Assembly: GCF_025938095.1 (NCBI RefSeq)
Contig: NZ_JAPCZF010000011.1
Location: forward strand, 1 to 64,000
DNA from: Novosphingobium sp. JCM 18896
GTDB taxonomy: Bacteria; Pseudomonadota; Alphaproteobacteria; Sphingomonadales; Sphingomonadaceae
DNA: 64,000 bases
Reading direction: 5' to 3'
Below, in pieces: positions 7,520-14,777 of the stretch. Position 1 is the stretch's first letter. Every line of letters begins with the position of its first letter. The notes below the pieces were generated by a model. That model was not told where the DNA came from. It did no database searches and saw only the letters and a list, made by a program, of their open reading frames with translations. The position numbers and the translations under genes were made by a program.

Positions 7520-8896
7520 TCATGCCGCCAGCGCTAGCCTGTTTCGTCCCTGATGTTTGGCCTGATAAAGCGCAGCATCGGCTTCAGCGACGAGCTGCCA
7601 TAGATCGCTCTCGTCGCGCCATGAGGCAATGCCGCCACTGACAGTGACGCGCACGCAGCGCCCGTCCTCTGCCCGAAGGGACTTGCTCGCAAAGTCCTCG
7701 CGCAGGCGCTCGCAGATTTCCCGGGCTTCGGCAGAATTTGTGTCATCGAGAACGACGATGAATTCCTCGCCGCCCAGGCGAGCCACTATGTCGCTCTTCC
7801 GAAAGGCATTGCTAAGGTGCTCGGCGAAGCTCCTGAGCACCAGATCGCCCGTATCGTGGCCATAGGTGTCGTTCACCGCCTTGAAGTGATCGAGGTCGAA
7901 TAGCGCAATGGAGAAGGGCGATCGGGCGGCGCTCCGCTCTTCAAGCGCGAGGTCGAGCGCACGGCGATTTAGCAAACCGGTGAGCGGATCCGTCTGCGCT
8001 TCCTTAACAAGGCGGCTCTCAGCTCGTTTGCGCGAGGTTATGTCATGGCTGATGTTGATGACGCCGGTCGATGCGCCGTTTTCGCCCAGCGTTGCTCGGG
8101 TATGGACTTCGTACCAGGCCCAATCGCCGTTCGCGCGCTGCGCGCGGTATTCAACGATCAGGGTGTCATTCGGATTGGTCAGCGCCCGACGATGAATTCG
8201 AATAACCTCCTCGATATCCTCGTTGTGGATAAAATCGTGCGGCCTTCGGCCCATGAGGTCTTCCGGTTCATAGCCAGCGATCGCACGCACCGATGGAGAA
8301 ACGAACTGGATCAAACCATCGATGGCCAGGTGCATGATGACGTCGCCGGAACGATCCAGCACGAGCCGTGCGACCGTCGAGGTGCTTTGCAGCTCGGCGA
8401 AGGATGTCTTGCGCTGTTTCAGCTCTGCGGCCGTGGGCAGTGCCGTCAGCACGACGCAGGCAAGGTAGGCTTGGAGGAATTGAGCTTTTACACCCCGGTC
8501 CGCCTCCATCGCGTCGATCGGGCCATAGCCGCCCATCGTGCACGCAATGGCGATCACGGCGATCAAGGCCGTTCCGAGGGCTGCCCCGAGCCGGCCGATC
8601 CGGAAGACCGCTATAACGGTGGGCAGCGAGGGCAGGAATAGAAGTGGTACTGTGCTTTGTAGAAATGCTGCCAGTGTCGCGACAATGATGGCGGCGAAAC
8701 AGGTGCTCGCCCCCAACCATTCGCGTCGATCGGCGGCAGAGGCCCAAGCCCCCAAACTTCCGCTCGAGATCAGCATGAACAGCGGCGTGAAGGCTATGGC
8801 ACCCAGGGCGTGTCCGGTGAAGAAATCGCGCCAGTTTCCCAAAAAAACGATCCGTCCATCAGCCAGTGGATGACCATGCCTGCGGACAAACCGCAA
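7520..8896 (-). CDS. Diguanylate cyclase, MASE1(end)-PAS-GGDEF part of a frameshifted gene
   Basis: Downstream portion of a membrane-bound diguanylate cyclase. It begins with the last MASE1 helices (TGHALGAIAFTPLFMLI onward), then a PAS domain (FVSPSVRAIAGYEPEDLMG with a PAC motif ending NISHDITSRKRAE) and a GGDEF domain. The catalytic motif is GGEEF in VARLGGEEFIVVL. An RxxD inhibitory site (RKSD) stands five residues before it, so c-di-GMP feedback control is likely. The true reading frame should join the ORF at 8794-9285. A run of seven A (8841-8847 on the plus strand) is one base short of keeping the frame. The first residues of this ORF (before GNWRDF) are therefore out-of-frame artefact. 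The protein would synthesise c-di-GMP in response to a ligand or redox cue. Confidence 0.8.
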   Translation of the reverse strand: MRFVRRHGHPLADGRIVFLGNWRDFFTGHALGAIAFTPLFMLISSGSLGAWASAADRREWLGASTCFAAIIVATLAAFLQSTVPLLFLPSLPTVIAVFRIGRLGAALGTALIAVIAIACTMGGYGPIDAMEADRGVKAQFLQAYLACVVLTALPTAAELKQRKTSFAELQSTSTVARLVLDRSGDVIMHLAIDGLIQFVSPSVRAIAGYEPEDLMGRRPHDFIHNEDIEEVIRIHRRALTNPNDTLIVEYRAQRANGDWAWYEVHTRATLGENGASTGVINISHDITSRKRAESRLVKEAQTDPLTGLLNRRALDLALEERSAARSPFSIALFDLDHFKAVNDTYGHDTGDLVLRSFAEHLSNAFRKSDIVARLGGEEFIVVLDDTNSAEAREICERLREDFASKSLRAEDGRCVRVTVSGGIASWRDESDLWQLVAEADAALYQAKHQGRNRLALAA

Positions 8897-9285
8897 ACCG
8901 CCGGCATGACCACTCCCGCCACCCCGATGAAGATCGCGATCTCGCGCAGCGATTCAAAGCGAGATTGCCCTGGATGAAGTCGGCGGAGAAGGGCTGCGGC
9001 CCCCACAGCTTCAACGACGTTGATCAAGGCAAAAGGAACGGCGGCCTTGAAGCCCAGACCGAACATCGTTGTCGCGGCGGCGCCGAGGACAGCGCAGACG
9101 AGCGCGGCCTTGGGCCAGTATGAGCGTGGCCGGTTCACGAGATGCGCGACAAGGACCGCCGTCGCGACCCAGACGAGCGCCACGCCGCCATGGTACAGGC
9201 TGAAATTGATCGTGATCGCCGCGACCGCAAAATAGGTCACGCCAAGGCCGATCAGACCCACTCTATCTTCCTGAAATTGTGTCAA
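8794..9285 (-). CDS. Diguanylate cyclase, N-terminal MASE1 sensor part of a frameshifted gene
   Basis: Upstream portion of the same gene: five or so transmembrane helices of a MASE1 domain (GVTYFAVAAITINFSLYHGG, then LVWVATAVLVAHLVNRPRSYW, and so on). The frame stays correct up to GMVIHWLMDGSFF and then goes wrong at the homopolymer at 8841-8847. Adding one base there restores DGSFF-L-GNWRDFFTG and a continuous protein of about 588 residues. Either the gene is broken, or it is phase-variable by slippage, or the base was lost in sequencing. The start at 9285 is the first good candidate; no strong ribosome-binding site is evident. Confidence 0.75.
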   Translation of the reverse strand: MTQFQEDRVGLIGLGVTYFAVAAITINFSLYHGGVALVWVATAVLVAHLVNRPRSYWPKAALVCAVLGAAATTMFGLGFKAAVPFALINVVEAVGAAALLRRLHPGQSRFESLREIAIFIGVAGVVMPAVCGLSAGMVIHWLMDGSFFWETGAISSPDTPWVP

Positions 9286-9474
9286 CCCGATCCACCACCC
9301 GTGGGGCAGTGCTAAGTCAGACGTGGTAAACTTCGCTCTGAGATTGATGGTGAAGGGCCGTTAACCAGGCACGGCTCATCGCATCCCGCGTCGCGTGTGC
9401 ACGCTGCCTTAACCTGCCGACCTTATTGGCGCGTGCTTCCAACGATGCATATCTTCAGGCGGGAGGAAGTAGTC

Positions 9475-9774
9475 ATGAGCACCATCGGTTCAGTCCGCCC
9501 CGCCGCGGTCATAGGCCCTTTAGGAGAATTGCTCACGCTCGACACTCTGCCCGATCCAGCGACGACCCGTTGGGTCGTTCGCCGCAAGGCGGAAGTCGTG
9601 GCAGCCGTGAATGGGGGCCTGCTTAGCACCGACGAGGCCTGCGAGCGATATGCGCTCACGCTGGAAGAGCTCGTCGCCTGGCAAAGGGCAATAGATCGTG
9701 CCGGCTTTCAGGGGCTAAGGACAACTCGCAGCCAGCACTACCGTGAGGCCCACGAGCGGCGTGAGCGGTACTGA
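9475..9774 (+). CDS. sciP: CtrA inhibitor SciP (DUF1153)
   Basis: A 99-residue protein matching SciP along its whole length: N-terminal IGSVRPAAVIGPLGELLTLD, the TRWVVRRKAEVVAAVNGGLL block, and the helix-turn-helix ACERYALTLEELVAWQRAID followed by GLRTTRSQHYRE. In Caulobacter, SciP accumulates in G1 and binds CtrA (and DNA) to silence CtrA-activated cell-cycle and flagellar promoters. The start has GGAGG eight bases upstream. A longer in-frame start at 9397 lacks conservation. No other cell-cycle gene is nearby, so this may be an extra copy. A perfect EcfG-type promoter faces it from downstream (9816-9841). Confidence 0.93.
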   Translation: MSTIGSVRPAAVIGPLGELLTLDTLPDPATTRWVVRRKAEVVAAVNGGLLSTDEACERYALTLEELVAWQRAIDRAGFQGLRTTRSQHYREAHERRERY

Positions 9775-9815
9775 CTGCGATGCGCCTCGTAACGGCCGCG
9801 CGGCCGCTCGGCAAA

Positions 9816-9841
9816 AACGCCCTTCAATGCGCTCGCGCGTT
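9816..9841 (-). promoter_or_regulatory. Sigma-EcfG promoter pattern antisense to sciP
   Basis: Minus strand GGAAC (9837-9841), 17 bases, CGTT (9816-9819). Transcription would start near 9808 and run antisense through sciP. No minus-strand gene follows. It could be a chance match, since about one is expected in the window. Confidence 0.35.
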
Positions 9842-9937
9842 CCTGGATGGCGAACTGAGCTGGCAAGCTCCGGCCTCCCGCCCACAATGGCGCATTCCCC
9901 GGCGGTAAGTTCGAAGCATTCCGACTGGCAAATTCTT

Positions 9938-10915
9938 TCACATGACTGGCGAACTGGGGACGACCACGCTGATCACACGGTGGGCGCTTTCGATCACGGC
10001 GGGTGTCTTCGTTACGACTTCCCCATCTATGGAAATATTGAGACACGGCCTTGTGTCCAGAACGATTCTGCTGCCGCGAAACTCGTGCACCGCTTCGGCG
10101 CGGCGAGACAGCTTGAAAAAGCGAAGCAACCAGTCCCAGCCGAGGCGCCAGACGCTGCGACCGGTCACCGCCTGAACGACAATCTTTCCATCATCGAGCG
10201 CCTCGTCTTCGAGCATCTCCACGCCGCCATGGAACCGGCCGTTGAACACCCGCACTTCGGTGGCCCAGAAAGATCGTTGCTCGTCTCCCTCGCCCACATG
10301 CAGCCGGAAAGGGCGAAAATGTGTGAGGCACCAAATTCCCCATACCAGATAAGCGAGGCGCCCGAGATAGCGCTTGAGCTTGCGCGGCACCGTATTGCCG
10401 ATCAGCGGGGAGAGACCCAGCGCCGCTGCATTCGCAAAGTAGTCACCGTTGATCACGCCGAGGTCGAGACGCCGGCATTTTCCGCTTGCGATGGTATGGA
10501 CGGCACCGTCGAGGTCGAGAGGAATTCCCAGGGTGCGCGCGAAGCTGTTGGCCGTACCGAGAGGAAGCAGCGCGAACACGCTCTGCCTGCCGACGAACTC
10601 GTCGATGGTGCTGGAAAGCGAGCCGTCGCCGCCGCCAACGATGACCATGGGCGCGCCATCGACGATTGCGCGCCGAACGGTGGGAATGAGGTCGTCGGGA
10701 TCGTCGACGGCACACGCCTGCGTCAATGTGATACCCGCGGCGACAATCTTGTCGTGGGCCAGTTTGAACAACTTCTCACCCCTTCGGGAATGAGCGTTGA
10801 CGACAAGGACGGCTTCGCGGGGCGCGGCCGGCTCTTCCAAATAGCGGCCATGGTCATGGCTAATGTGGAGGACATCATCCTTACCGGATGGTGTTATTTC
10901 TCGATCGATCGACAT
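9938..10915 (-). CDS. Diacylglycerol-kinase-family lipid kinase (YegS-like)
   Basis: A 325-residue cytoplasmic or peripheral membrane kinase of the DAGK catalytic family. It shows the N-terminal nucleotide-binding block EAVLVVNAHSRRGEKLF, the phosphate-binding GGGDGS motif in MVIVGGGDGSLSSTIDEF, then LPLGTANSFARTLG, typical of YegS/BmrU-like lipid kinases. The C-terminal half gives the second beta-sandwich domain with the NISIDGE motif. It phosphorylates diacylglycerol or another lipid using ATP. The start at 10915 gives the expected N-terminus; a weak AGGA lies 16 bases upstream. It stands alone on the minus strand. Confidence 0.88.
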   Translation of the reverse strand: MSIDREITPSGKDDVLHISHDHGRYLEEPAAPREAVLVVNAHSRRGEKLFKLAHDKIVAAGITLTQACAVDDPDDLIPTVRRAIVDGAPMVIVGGGDGSLSSTIDEFVGRQSVFALLPLGTANSFARTLGIPLDLDGAVHTIASGKCRRLDLGVINGDYFANAAALGLSPLIGNTVPRKLKRYLGRLAYLVWGIWCLTHFRPFRLHVGEGDEQRSFWATEVRVFNGRFHGGVEMLEDEALDDGKIVVQAVTGRSVWRLGWDWLLRFFKLSRRAEAVHEFRGSRIVLDTRPCLNISIDGEVVTKTPAVIESAHRVISVVVPSSPVM

Positions 10916-11002
10916 CGCCGGCGTCTTGTCCTGCCAATTCGATTCAGGGTGTGCCCGCCATTTGGGCGAAGATCCACCCGCGGTGTTGCCGGCGAAAGCA
11001 GC

Positions 11003-11027
11003 AAAAAGGGCGGCCGAAGCCGCCCTT
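11003..11027 (-). terminator. Rho-independent terminator of the repeat lipoprotein gene
   Basis: Read on the minus strand: AAGGGCGGC, loop TTCG, GCCGCCCTT, then T5. A perfect 9-bp stem with a stable UUCG tetraloop, 21 bases after the stop of the gene at 11048. Confidence 0.88.
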
Positions 11028-11047
11028 CCGTCCACTCGCTGGGTGAA

Positions 11048-11338
11048 TTAGTGGGCCTTATCGGCTTTGTCTTCCATCGCGTCTGCCTTAGCCTCGCCAG
11101 ACGCGCGAACCGCTGCGGCCTTGTCCTCCTGCGCGTTCTCGGCCGCAGAATCCTTTCCATCGGTCACGGGGTCCTTGTTGTCCGCAGTCGCTTCCATCGC
11201 GTCTGCGGTCGCTTCGGCTGACGCGCGTACTGCTTCAGCCTGATCTTCCGCGGCATTTTCCTTCTTGCTGTCGCAAGCTGCGAGGCCGAGGCTGAGAGCA
11301 GCGATAGAGGCTGCAAATACAATTTTCCGGAAGCTCAT
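11048..11338 (-). CDS. Lipoprotein built from two 30-residue repeats
   Basis: A 96-residue lipoprotein: signal MSFRKIVFAASIAALSLGLA, lipidated Cys22, then a mature part that is almost entirely two copies of an Ala/Glu/Lys-rich helical unit (residues 27-56 and 67-96). Both units share the pattern EN..ED.A.AVRAS.EA.ADAME..AD and are joined by a 10-residue linker rich in Asp. The units look like amphipathic or coiled-coil helices. No enzymatic function is expected; such alanine-rich lipoproteins probably act in the envelope. The start at 11338 was chosen for its signal peptide. An EcfG-like promoter at 11417-11441 and a clean terminator define a monocistronic unit. Confidence 0.8.
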   Translation of the reverse strand: MSFRKIVFAASIAALSLGLAACDSKKENAAEDQAEAVRASAEATADAMEATADNKDPVTDGKDSAAENAQEDKAAAVRASGEAKADAMEDKADKAH

Positions 11339-11416
11339 GTCGTTCCCCTTCAAAAACGGTCCCGGTGCAAGTTGAGAGCACCATGGGACTTGTGCCAGGC
11401 GGCCTGATCACGAGAT

Positions 11417-11441
11417 AACCGAAGGCGTCAGCCTTTGTTCC
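11417..11441 (-). promoter_or_regulatory. Putative sigma-EcfG promoter (GGAAC-N16-GGTT)
   Basis: Minus strand GGAAC at 11437-11441 and GGTT at 11417-11420. Expected start is near 11410, about 72 bases before the lipoprotein start codon. Confidence 0.5.
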
Positions 11442-11490
11442 GTCCTTCGGCAAGGTGAGGGGCGCTTCCGCGCGGCCATCGTGCTGCCGA

Positions 11491-11763
11491 TCAGCCGGAA
11501 GTTTTGCTGGTTTCTTGCCGTGCCGCACGAGCAACCACGCGGCGATCCTCTCGCTCGAAGATCGATCTCGCCCAAGATTCCGAAATCCCGAATTCACGGC
11601 CGATGTCTTCAAAAGATCGTGCGGTCGATTTTCTCAGATGCCAGATCTGGCGATTTCGTTGCGCATGTTCGGGTAGCTTTCTGGCAATGCCTGCCCAACG
11701 AGGTTTGCCGGCTTGTAGTTGCTCATCTCGTCGGTTTCGGGCCTCTGGTGGGGATGCCAGCAT
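11491..11763 (-). CDS. Small helix-turn-helix protein (sigma-70 region 4-like)
   Basis: A 90-residue basic protein. The segment RNRQIWHLRKSTARSFEDIG followed by REFGISESWARSIFEREDRR looks like a helix-turn-helix of the sigma-70 region 4 / LuxR type ('IG..FGISES.AR.I...E'). It could be a small DNA-binding regulator. The N-terminal 30 residues look less ordered and the true start may be internal. No strong ribosome-binding site is visible. There are no informative neighbours. Confidence 0.45.
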   Translation of the reverse strand: MLASPPEARNRRDEQLQAGKPRWAGIARKLPEHAQRNRQIWHLRKSTARSFEDIGREFGISESWARSIFEREDRRVVARAARQETSKTSG

Positions 11764-11956
11764 TCGTATGGTTCCGGCCGATCGAAAGTTGGGGCAAGAC
11801 CTGCGAACCGGAATGCCTGGCTGATGTCAGCAAAGAGTGGCTCCCGTGTCCCAGCGAGCTTTCGACGAGGTGGGCAAGGTGATCGCCGCCTCGGTGGCGA
11901 CGGCGATCGAGACGATCGATACGAGGTTGAAATCCTTCAGTATAGGCGGGTTTCAA

Positions 11957-12160
11957 TCAGTCCACGGCGCCATCCTCATGACCTGCGAGGCGCTGCCCAA
12001 TCGAAGCAAGGAGCTGTCGGCGCAGGCTTCGGCTGTCGAAATGCTCCTCGATGCGCAGGTATCCTTCTCGTTTCAGCTGCGACTTTATCTCCGTCACGCT
12101 GACGCAGCTTCCCTACCGCGCGATTTCAAAGGCTCGCTCGACGGGATTCTCGAAATTCAT
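11957..12160 (-). pseudogene. Small conserved gene with an in-frame amber codon
   Basis: The frame from ATG at 12160 reads MNFENPVERAFEIAR, then TAG, then continues without a break as GSCVSVTEIKSQLKREGYLR, IEEHFDSRSLRRQLLASIGQ and RLAGHEDGAVD to a TGA. The pieces on both sides match one familiar small-protein layout (a helix 'ERAFEIA', a variable linker, then 'SV.EI...LK.EGY...LR.QL...I'). A single nonsense change at codon 16 is therefore the simplest reading. The ATG overlaps the stop of the gene upstream (ATGA), so it was the last gene of a coupled minus-strand operon. Confidence 0.65.
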
Positions 12161-12399
12161 GTCTCGTCCAGGGCAGCATTCAGCATGGCGCGCCAGATTC
12201 CCTGGCAGGCGGATAGCTTAAGGCGTTGGGCTTCTCGCTCGGCGGACGACAGGCCGGCCTCCAACATGGAGATCGTTGCCTCTCGATGTGCGGTGAGAAC
12301 CGCCCGAACGAGCTGCTCCGCCAGCTCCGCCGAGATTTCGACACCAGACAAAGCCAGAATGTTGCGCACGAGCTCCTGGGAGCGTGAAAATGGTGTCAT
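12157..12399 (-). CDS. Hypothetical small helical protein
   Basis: An 80-residue helical protein from MTPFSRSQELVRNILALSG, continuing with EQLVRAVLTAHREATISML and ending in CQGIWRAMLNAALDET. It has no signal or membrane segment and no recognised domain. AGGT lies about eight bases before this ATG. An in-frame ATG at 12483 overlaps the stop of the upstream gene (TAATG), but the extra 28 residues look like non-coding DNA. It sits in the middle of a three-gene minus-strand unit: 12662-12483, this gene, then the amber-containing gene at 12160. Confidence 0.5.
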   Translation of the reverse strand: MTPFSRSQELVRNILALSGVEISAELAEQLVRAVLTAHREATISMLEAGLSSAEREAQRLKLSACQGIWRAMLNAALDET

Positions 12400-12482
12400 C
12401 CAACTACCTAAAATGAGCTCAGCGACGAGCCCCGGGGTTGGGCCTCCCGAATTCCGCCCTTCTTTATAAGCGGAACGAGGCA

Positions 12483-12662
12483 TTAACAAGGGGGCGGCGT
12501 TTCATCCGGGCCAGGATCGGGCTTGTCCTGATCCGGTGCAACCGGGGGCGCCTCGACTGGCGAAACGGGCTCGAAGCCAGGCTCTACGGCCGGGTGAGCC
12601 GGCGTTTCGGGAGGCGATTGTGGTTCAATCGTGTCGGGCTTGAATCCGGGTTGGGTGGCCAT
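12483..12662 (-). CDS. 59-residue proline/acid-rich microprotein
   Basis: A short gene with an excellent ribosome-binding site (GGAGGAAGGAG just before the ATG). The protein begins MATQPGFKPDTIEPQSPPET and ends DPGPDETPPPC. It is dominated by Pro, Glu and Asp, contains two GF(K/E)P units, and is certainly disordered. Similar proline-rich peptides occur in sphingomonad genomes. I know of no assigned function. It is the first gene of the coupled minus-strand unit described for 12157 and 11957. Confidence 0.65.
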   Translation of the reverse strand: MATQPGFKPDTIEPQSPPETPAHPAVEPGFEPVSPVEAPPVAPDQDKPDPGPDETPPPC

Positions 12663-13035
12663 TGTCTCCTTCCTCCTGCATTTCGCAATTCCCCCCCGCG
12701 AGGTGGATTTCGGCCAGGAATTCAGCGATTTCTCATCGGAGATTTCCCGTCGAGGAATTGATCATGTTGAGCGTGATTTTTCACCGACGCACGAACTTAT
12801 GTTAAGGTGGCGCTGTCAGCACCGTGCAACGCTTCCGGTAACAGTTGGGTTGAAGCGTGCAGGCGATGGGCTGTTGGTTTGGTGGCTCACGGCGGCGACT
12901 TTATCGTGGACATGCCTTCCCGCATGGCTCGGTCGGCCCCGAGGTCGGACAATCCTCCGACGGCGTCAGGACCTTTTCAACCTCATTGAAGTACGGGTGG
13001 CGCGCGGATTTCCTAAGTCTCAGCCTGCGTCATTA
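12663..13035. other. Non-coding gap
   Basis: About 370 bases in which I find no gene, terminator or clear promoter. Confidence 0.4.
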
Positions 13036-13227
13036 CTAGGATCTTGAAACGCCCCAACGGTCGTCACGGTGCCTCGGCAGCCCGAGCGTTCGCATAGGAC
13101 ATGCAGCAGGAAAGTCGGATGCCTGCGACAATGGCCCGTTCGTGAATTCGCGCCACAGCTCGAAGAAGTCGCTCAATTCGCTATCCGCTTGCTCTGGCAC
13201 TTTACTGTGTTCGCGGTGCACTGTCAT
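13036..13227 (-). CDS. Hypothetical small protein behind an EcfG-like promoter
   Basis: A frame of 63 residues: MTVHREHSKVPEQADSELSD, then FFELWREFTNGPLSQ and a basic tail. It is supported mainly by context: an EcfG-like promoter at 13254-13278 would start transcription about 20 bases upstream. AAAGGA abuts the ATG, so the GTG two codons later (13221) may be the real start. No family is recognised, and it could be spurious. Confidence 0.4.
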   Translation of the reverse strand: MTVHREHSKVPEQADSELSDFFELWREFTNGPLSQASDFPAACPMRTLGLPRHRDDRWGVSRS

Positions 13228-13253
13228 TCCTTTGAGATATGTTTTTCACCGTC

Positions 13254-13278
13254 AACCGAAATGCGAAGGGGCGGTTCC
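13254..13278 (-). promoter_or_regulatory. Putative sigma-EcfG promoter (GGAAC-N16-GGTT)
   Basis: Minus strand GGAAC at 13274-13278 and GGTT at 13254-13257. It points at the small frame starting at 13227. Confidence 0.4.
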
Positions 13279-13505
13279 ACGCTCGCGCGATTGTGGGCGC
13301 TCAGCTAACGCCCGACCTTGACCAGCAGGTGGACCGCCTACGAGCATGTCGAGCTTGCGAGTGTAACTATCGGGGAAGACACCAGTTCGAGCGGCAGGGG
13401 CGGCATGCCAGGCTCTGCATCCACTAACTCCTCGTATGCCCCCATTCAGTCGGTTGGCCTCGACCGCTCATCGGTTGTCTGCACGTGAATTTCCTCGCAC
13501 GTGCG

Positions 13506-13531
13506 GGAACTCCAGCACCGAATCCGACGTT
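13506..13531 (+). promoter_or_regulatory. Sigma-EcfG promoter (GGAAC-N17-CGTT) of a putative small RNA
   Basis: GGAAC at 13506-13510 and CGTT at 13528-13531, an exact match. The only thing downstream before the terminator at 13576 is about 40 bases without a reading frame. Confidence 0.6.
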
Positions 13532-13538
13532 GGATTGT

Positions 13539-13610
13539 AGTTCGCCAGGACGGGGAAGCTCGCGTGGATGGACACAGGAGCCCCGAGCCATCACCCGGGG
13601 CTCCTTTCAT
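13539..13610 (+). ncRNA. Candidate stress-induced small RNA (about 70 nt)
   Basis: The interval is bounded by an exact sigma-EcfG promoter and a strong hairpin. The predicted RNA has a short single-stranded 5' part and a 10-bp terminal stem whose 3' arm and tail read GGGGCTCCTTTC. The CTCCTTTC part could pair with Shine-Dalgarno sequences. In Caulobacter the sigma-T-dependent RNA GsrN uses C-rich loops in this way, but I see no direct sequence match to it. Prediction only. Confidence 0.45.
13576..13607 (+). terminator. Intrinsic terminator of the candidate small RNA
   Basis: AGGAGCCCCG (13576-13585) pairs perfectly with CGGGGCTCCT (13596-13605), followed by a short T-rich tail (TTCATT). Confidence 0.6.
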
Positions 13611-13747
13611 TATGGTGGGGACCGGACTTGAGGCTCGGCAAACACTGTGCTGGGTCAGAAAGCTCCGACCAGACTAAATTCTTTCCCGGGATTCCTGTGC
13701 CAGCATCGCATATCGCGGGCGGATAAGCGGCACGGCGACTTTGAAAG

Positions 13748-14080
13748 TCACGCAAAGGCGCGGGCGAGGTCGATCAGGATGCCTCTGACCGCAGAGGAAG
13801 GTCTGCCGCTCCCGACGCCGCGTTTCAGAACAGAGCCGCCGCCGCCGACGGAGGCATGGATCTGCACTTCATTTTCATGCCTGAAGCGATCGCCGAGAGG
13901 CGTCAAACCCAGCTCGCCGCTATCGCGCTCGCTCCAGTCGTAGCCAAACGCAAGAGCGATGCCGCCGACCTCTCTTCCTCGCTGATCAGTAGCGGGTGCG
14001 ATGCGACTGGGCGGGCTGAACGCTCTCGTCTGACCGAGCTTGCCGCCAAGCGGAGACGAAGAAACCGAACCCGAAAATGC
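13748..14080 (-). pseudogene. Start-less open frame with coding character
   Basis: Between a TAG at 14081-14083 and a TGA at 13748-13750 the minus strand stays open for about 110 codons without a usable start. The translation looks protein-like: SPPSRIAPATDQRGREVGG, then IALAFGYDWSERDSGELG, then a Gly-rich part and VRGILIDLARAFA. It may be the 3' end of a lost gene. I do not recognise the family. Confidence 0.3.
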
Positions 14081-14285
14081 CTAGGAGCCTGCTATCCCCT
14101 CAGGCATGCGCTAAGTGCGAGCTTGGTCAGGACTGAACACGGTCGCGCTCCGACAGGACCCGCGTGGGCAATTTAGAAGACTTGTTTGATCAGGTGGAAC
14201 CAATCCGCTGCGAGCAGCGTAGTGGATTCGTTGACCGCGACCCACTCCACGCTCACCCGCTCGCGCGGTCTCTCCCGATAGACTT

Positions 14286-14313
14286 GCCCCCGCTTTGGCG
14301 GGGGCTTCTTTTT
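14286..14313 (+). terminator. Rho-independent terminator without an upstream gene
   Basis: GCCCCCGC, loop TTTG, GCGGGGGC, then TTCTTTTT. No plus-strand coding sequence ends nearby. About 70 bases upstream, GGAAC-N17-CGTA (from about 14210) is a near match to an EcfG promoter, so a short RNA is possible. Confidence 0.75.
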
Positions 14314-14504
14314 GACACCGCATCCACAATCTCGGCGGTGGAGGCTTTTGTTCGCACGGTTAACCTAGGTTGGAGACGCCCTGGCGATCCGCCCTATGGT
14401 TCACCCCCTCAACAGAGACTGACGGGAGGCGCTCGAAGTCATGTTCGAGCGCCTTTCCTGGGTCAGCAACACCATGACGGGCCTCAGCGCCTATCACGGC
14501 GGCG

Positions 14505-14777
14505 ATGCTGATCCAGTCCTTCTACACCTCGATCTCGGGCCTGTTCAAAGCCGAGCTGTTCCCGATCGAGGTGCGCGCACTCGGCGTCGGCTTTTCCTAT
14601 GCCGTGGCCAATGCGGTGTTCGGCGGCTCGGCCGAATATGTCGCGCTCGCCTTCAAGGCGGCGGGCAGCGAGAGCCTGTTCTACTGGTATGCGGCAGGCA
14701 TGAGCGCGCTGGCGCTGGTCACCGCGGTGACCATGCGCGATTCGCGCCAGCATGGAACGCTGGGCGACGCAGACTAG
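14505..14777 (+). pseudogene. C-terminal fragment of an MHS-type MFS transporter
   Basis: The frame encodes only the last 90 residues of a metabolite:H+ symporter (alpha-ketoglutarate/citrate permease type): FKAELFPIEVRALGVGFSYA, then VFGGSAEYVALAFKAAGSES and the final helix YWYAAGMSALALVTAV. These correspond to the last two or three of twelve helices. The frame is stopped by TGA upstream (14475) and no other frame carries the missing 330 or so residues, so the gene was cut off by a deletion or recombination. Its stop overlaps the end of the convergent gene at 14774. Confidence 0.82.

Noticed and set aside
9743..11221. 492-codon plus-strand frame
   Set aside because: It runs opposite the lipid kinase and lipoprotein genes and reads as their complement; the minus-strand proteins have clear motifs.
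14360..14376. Palindrome-like TTAACCTAGGTT, with similar AACTTAGGTTAA and ACCTAGGTTAGC elsewhere (about 3262 and 56628)
   Set aside because: Three loose matches with no shared context; not enough to call a binding site or repeat family.
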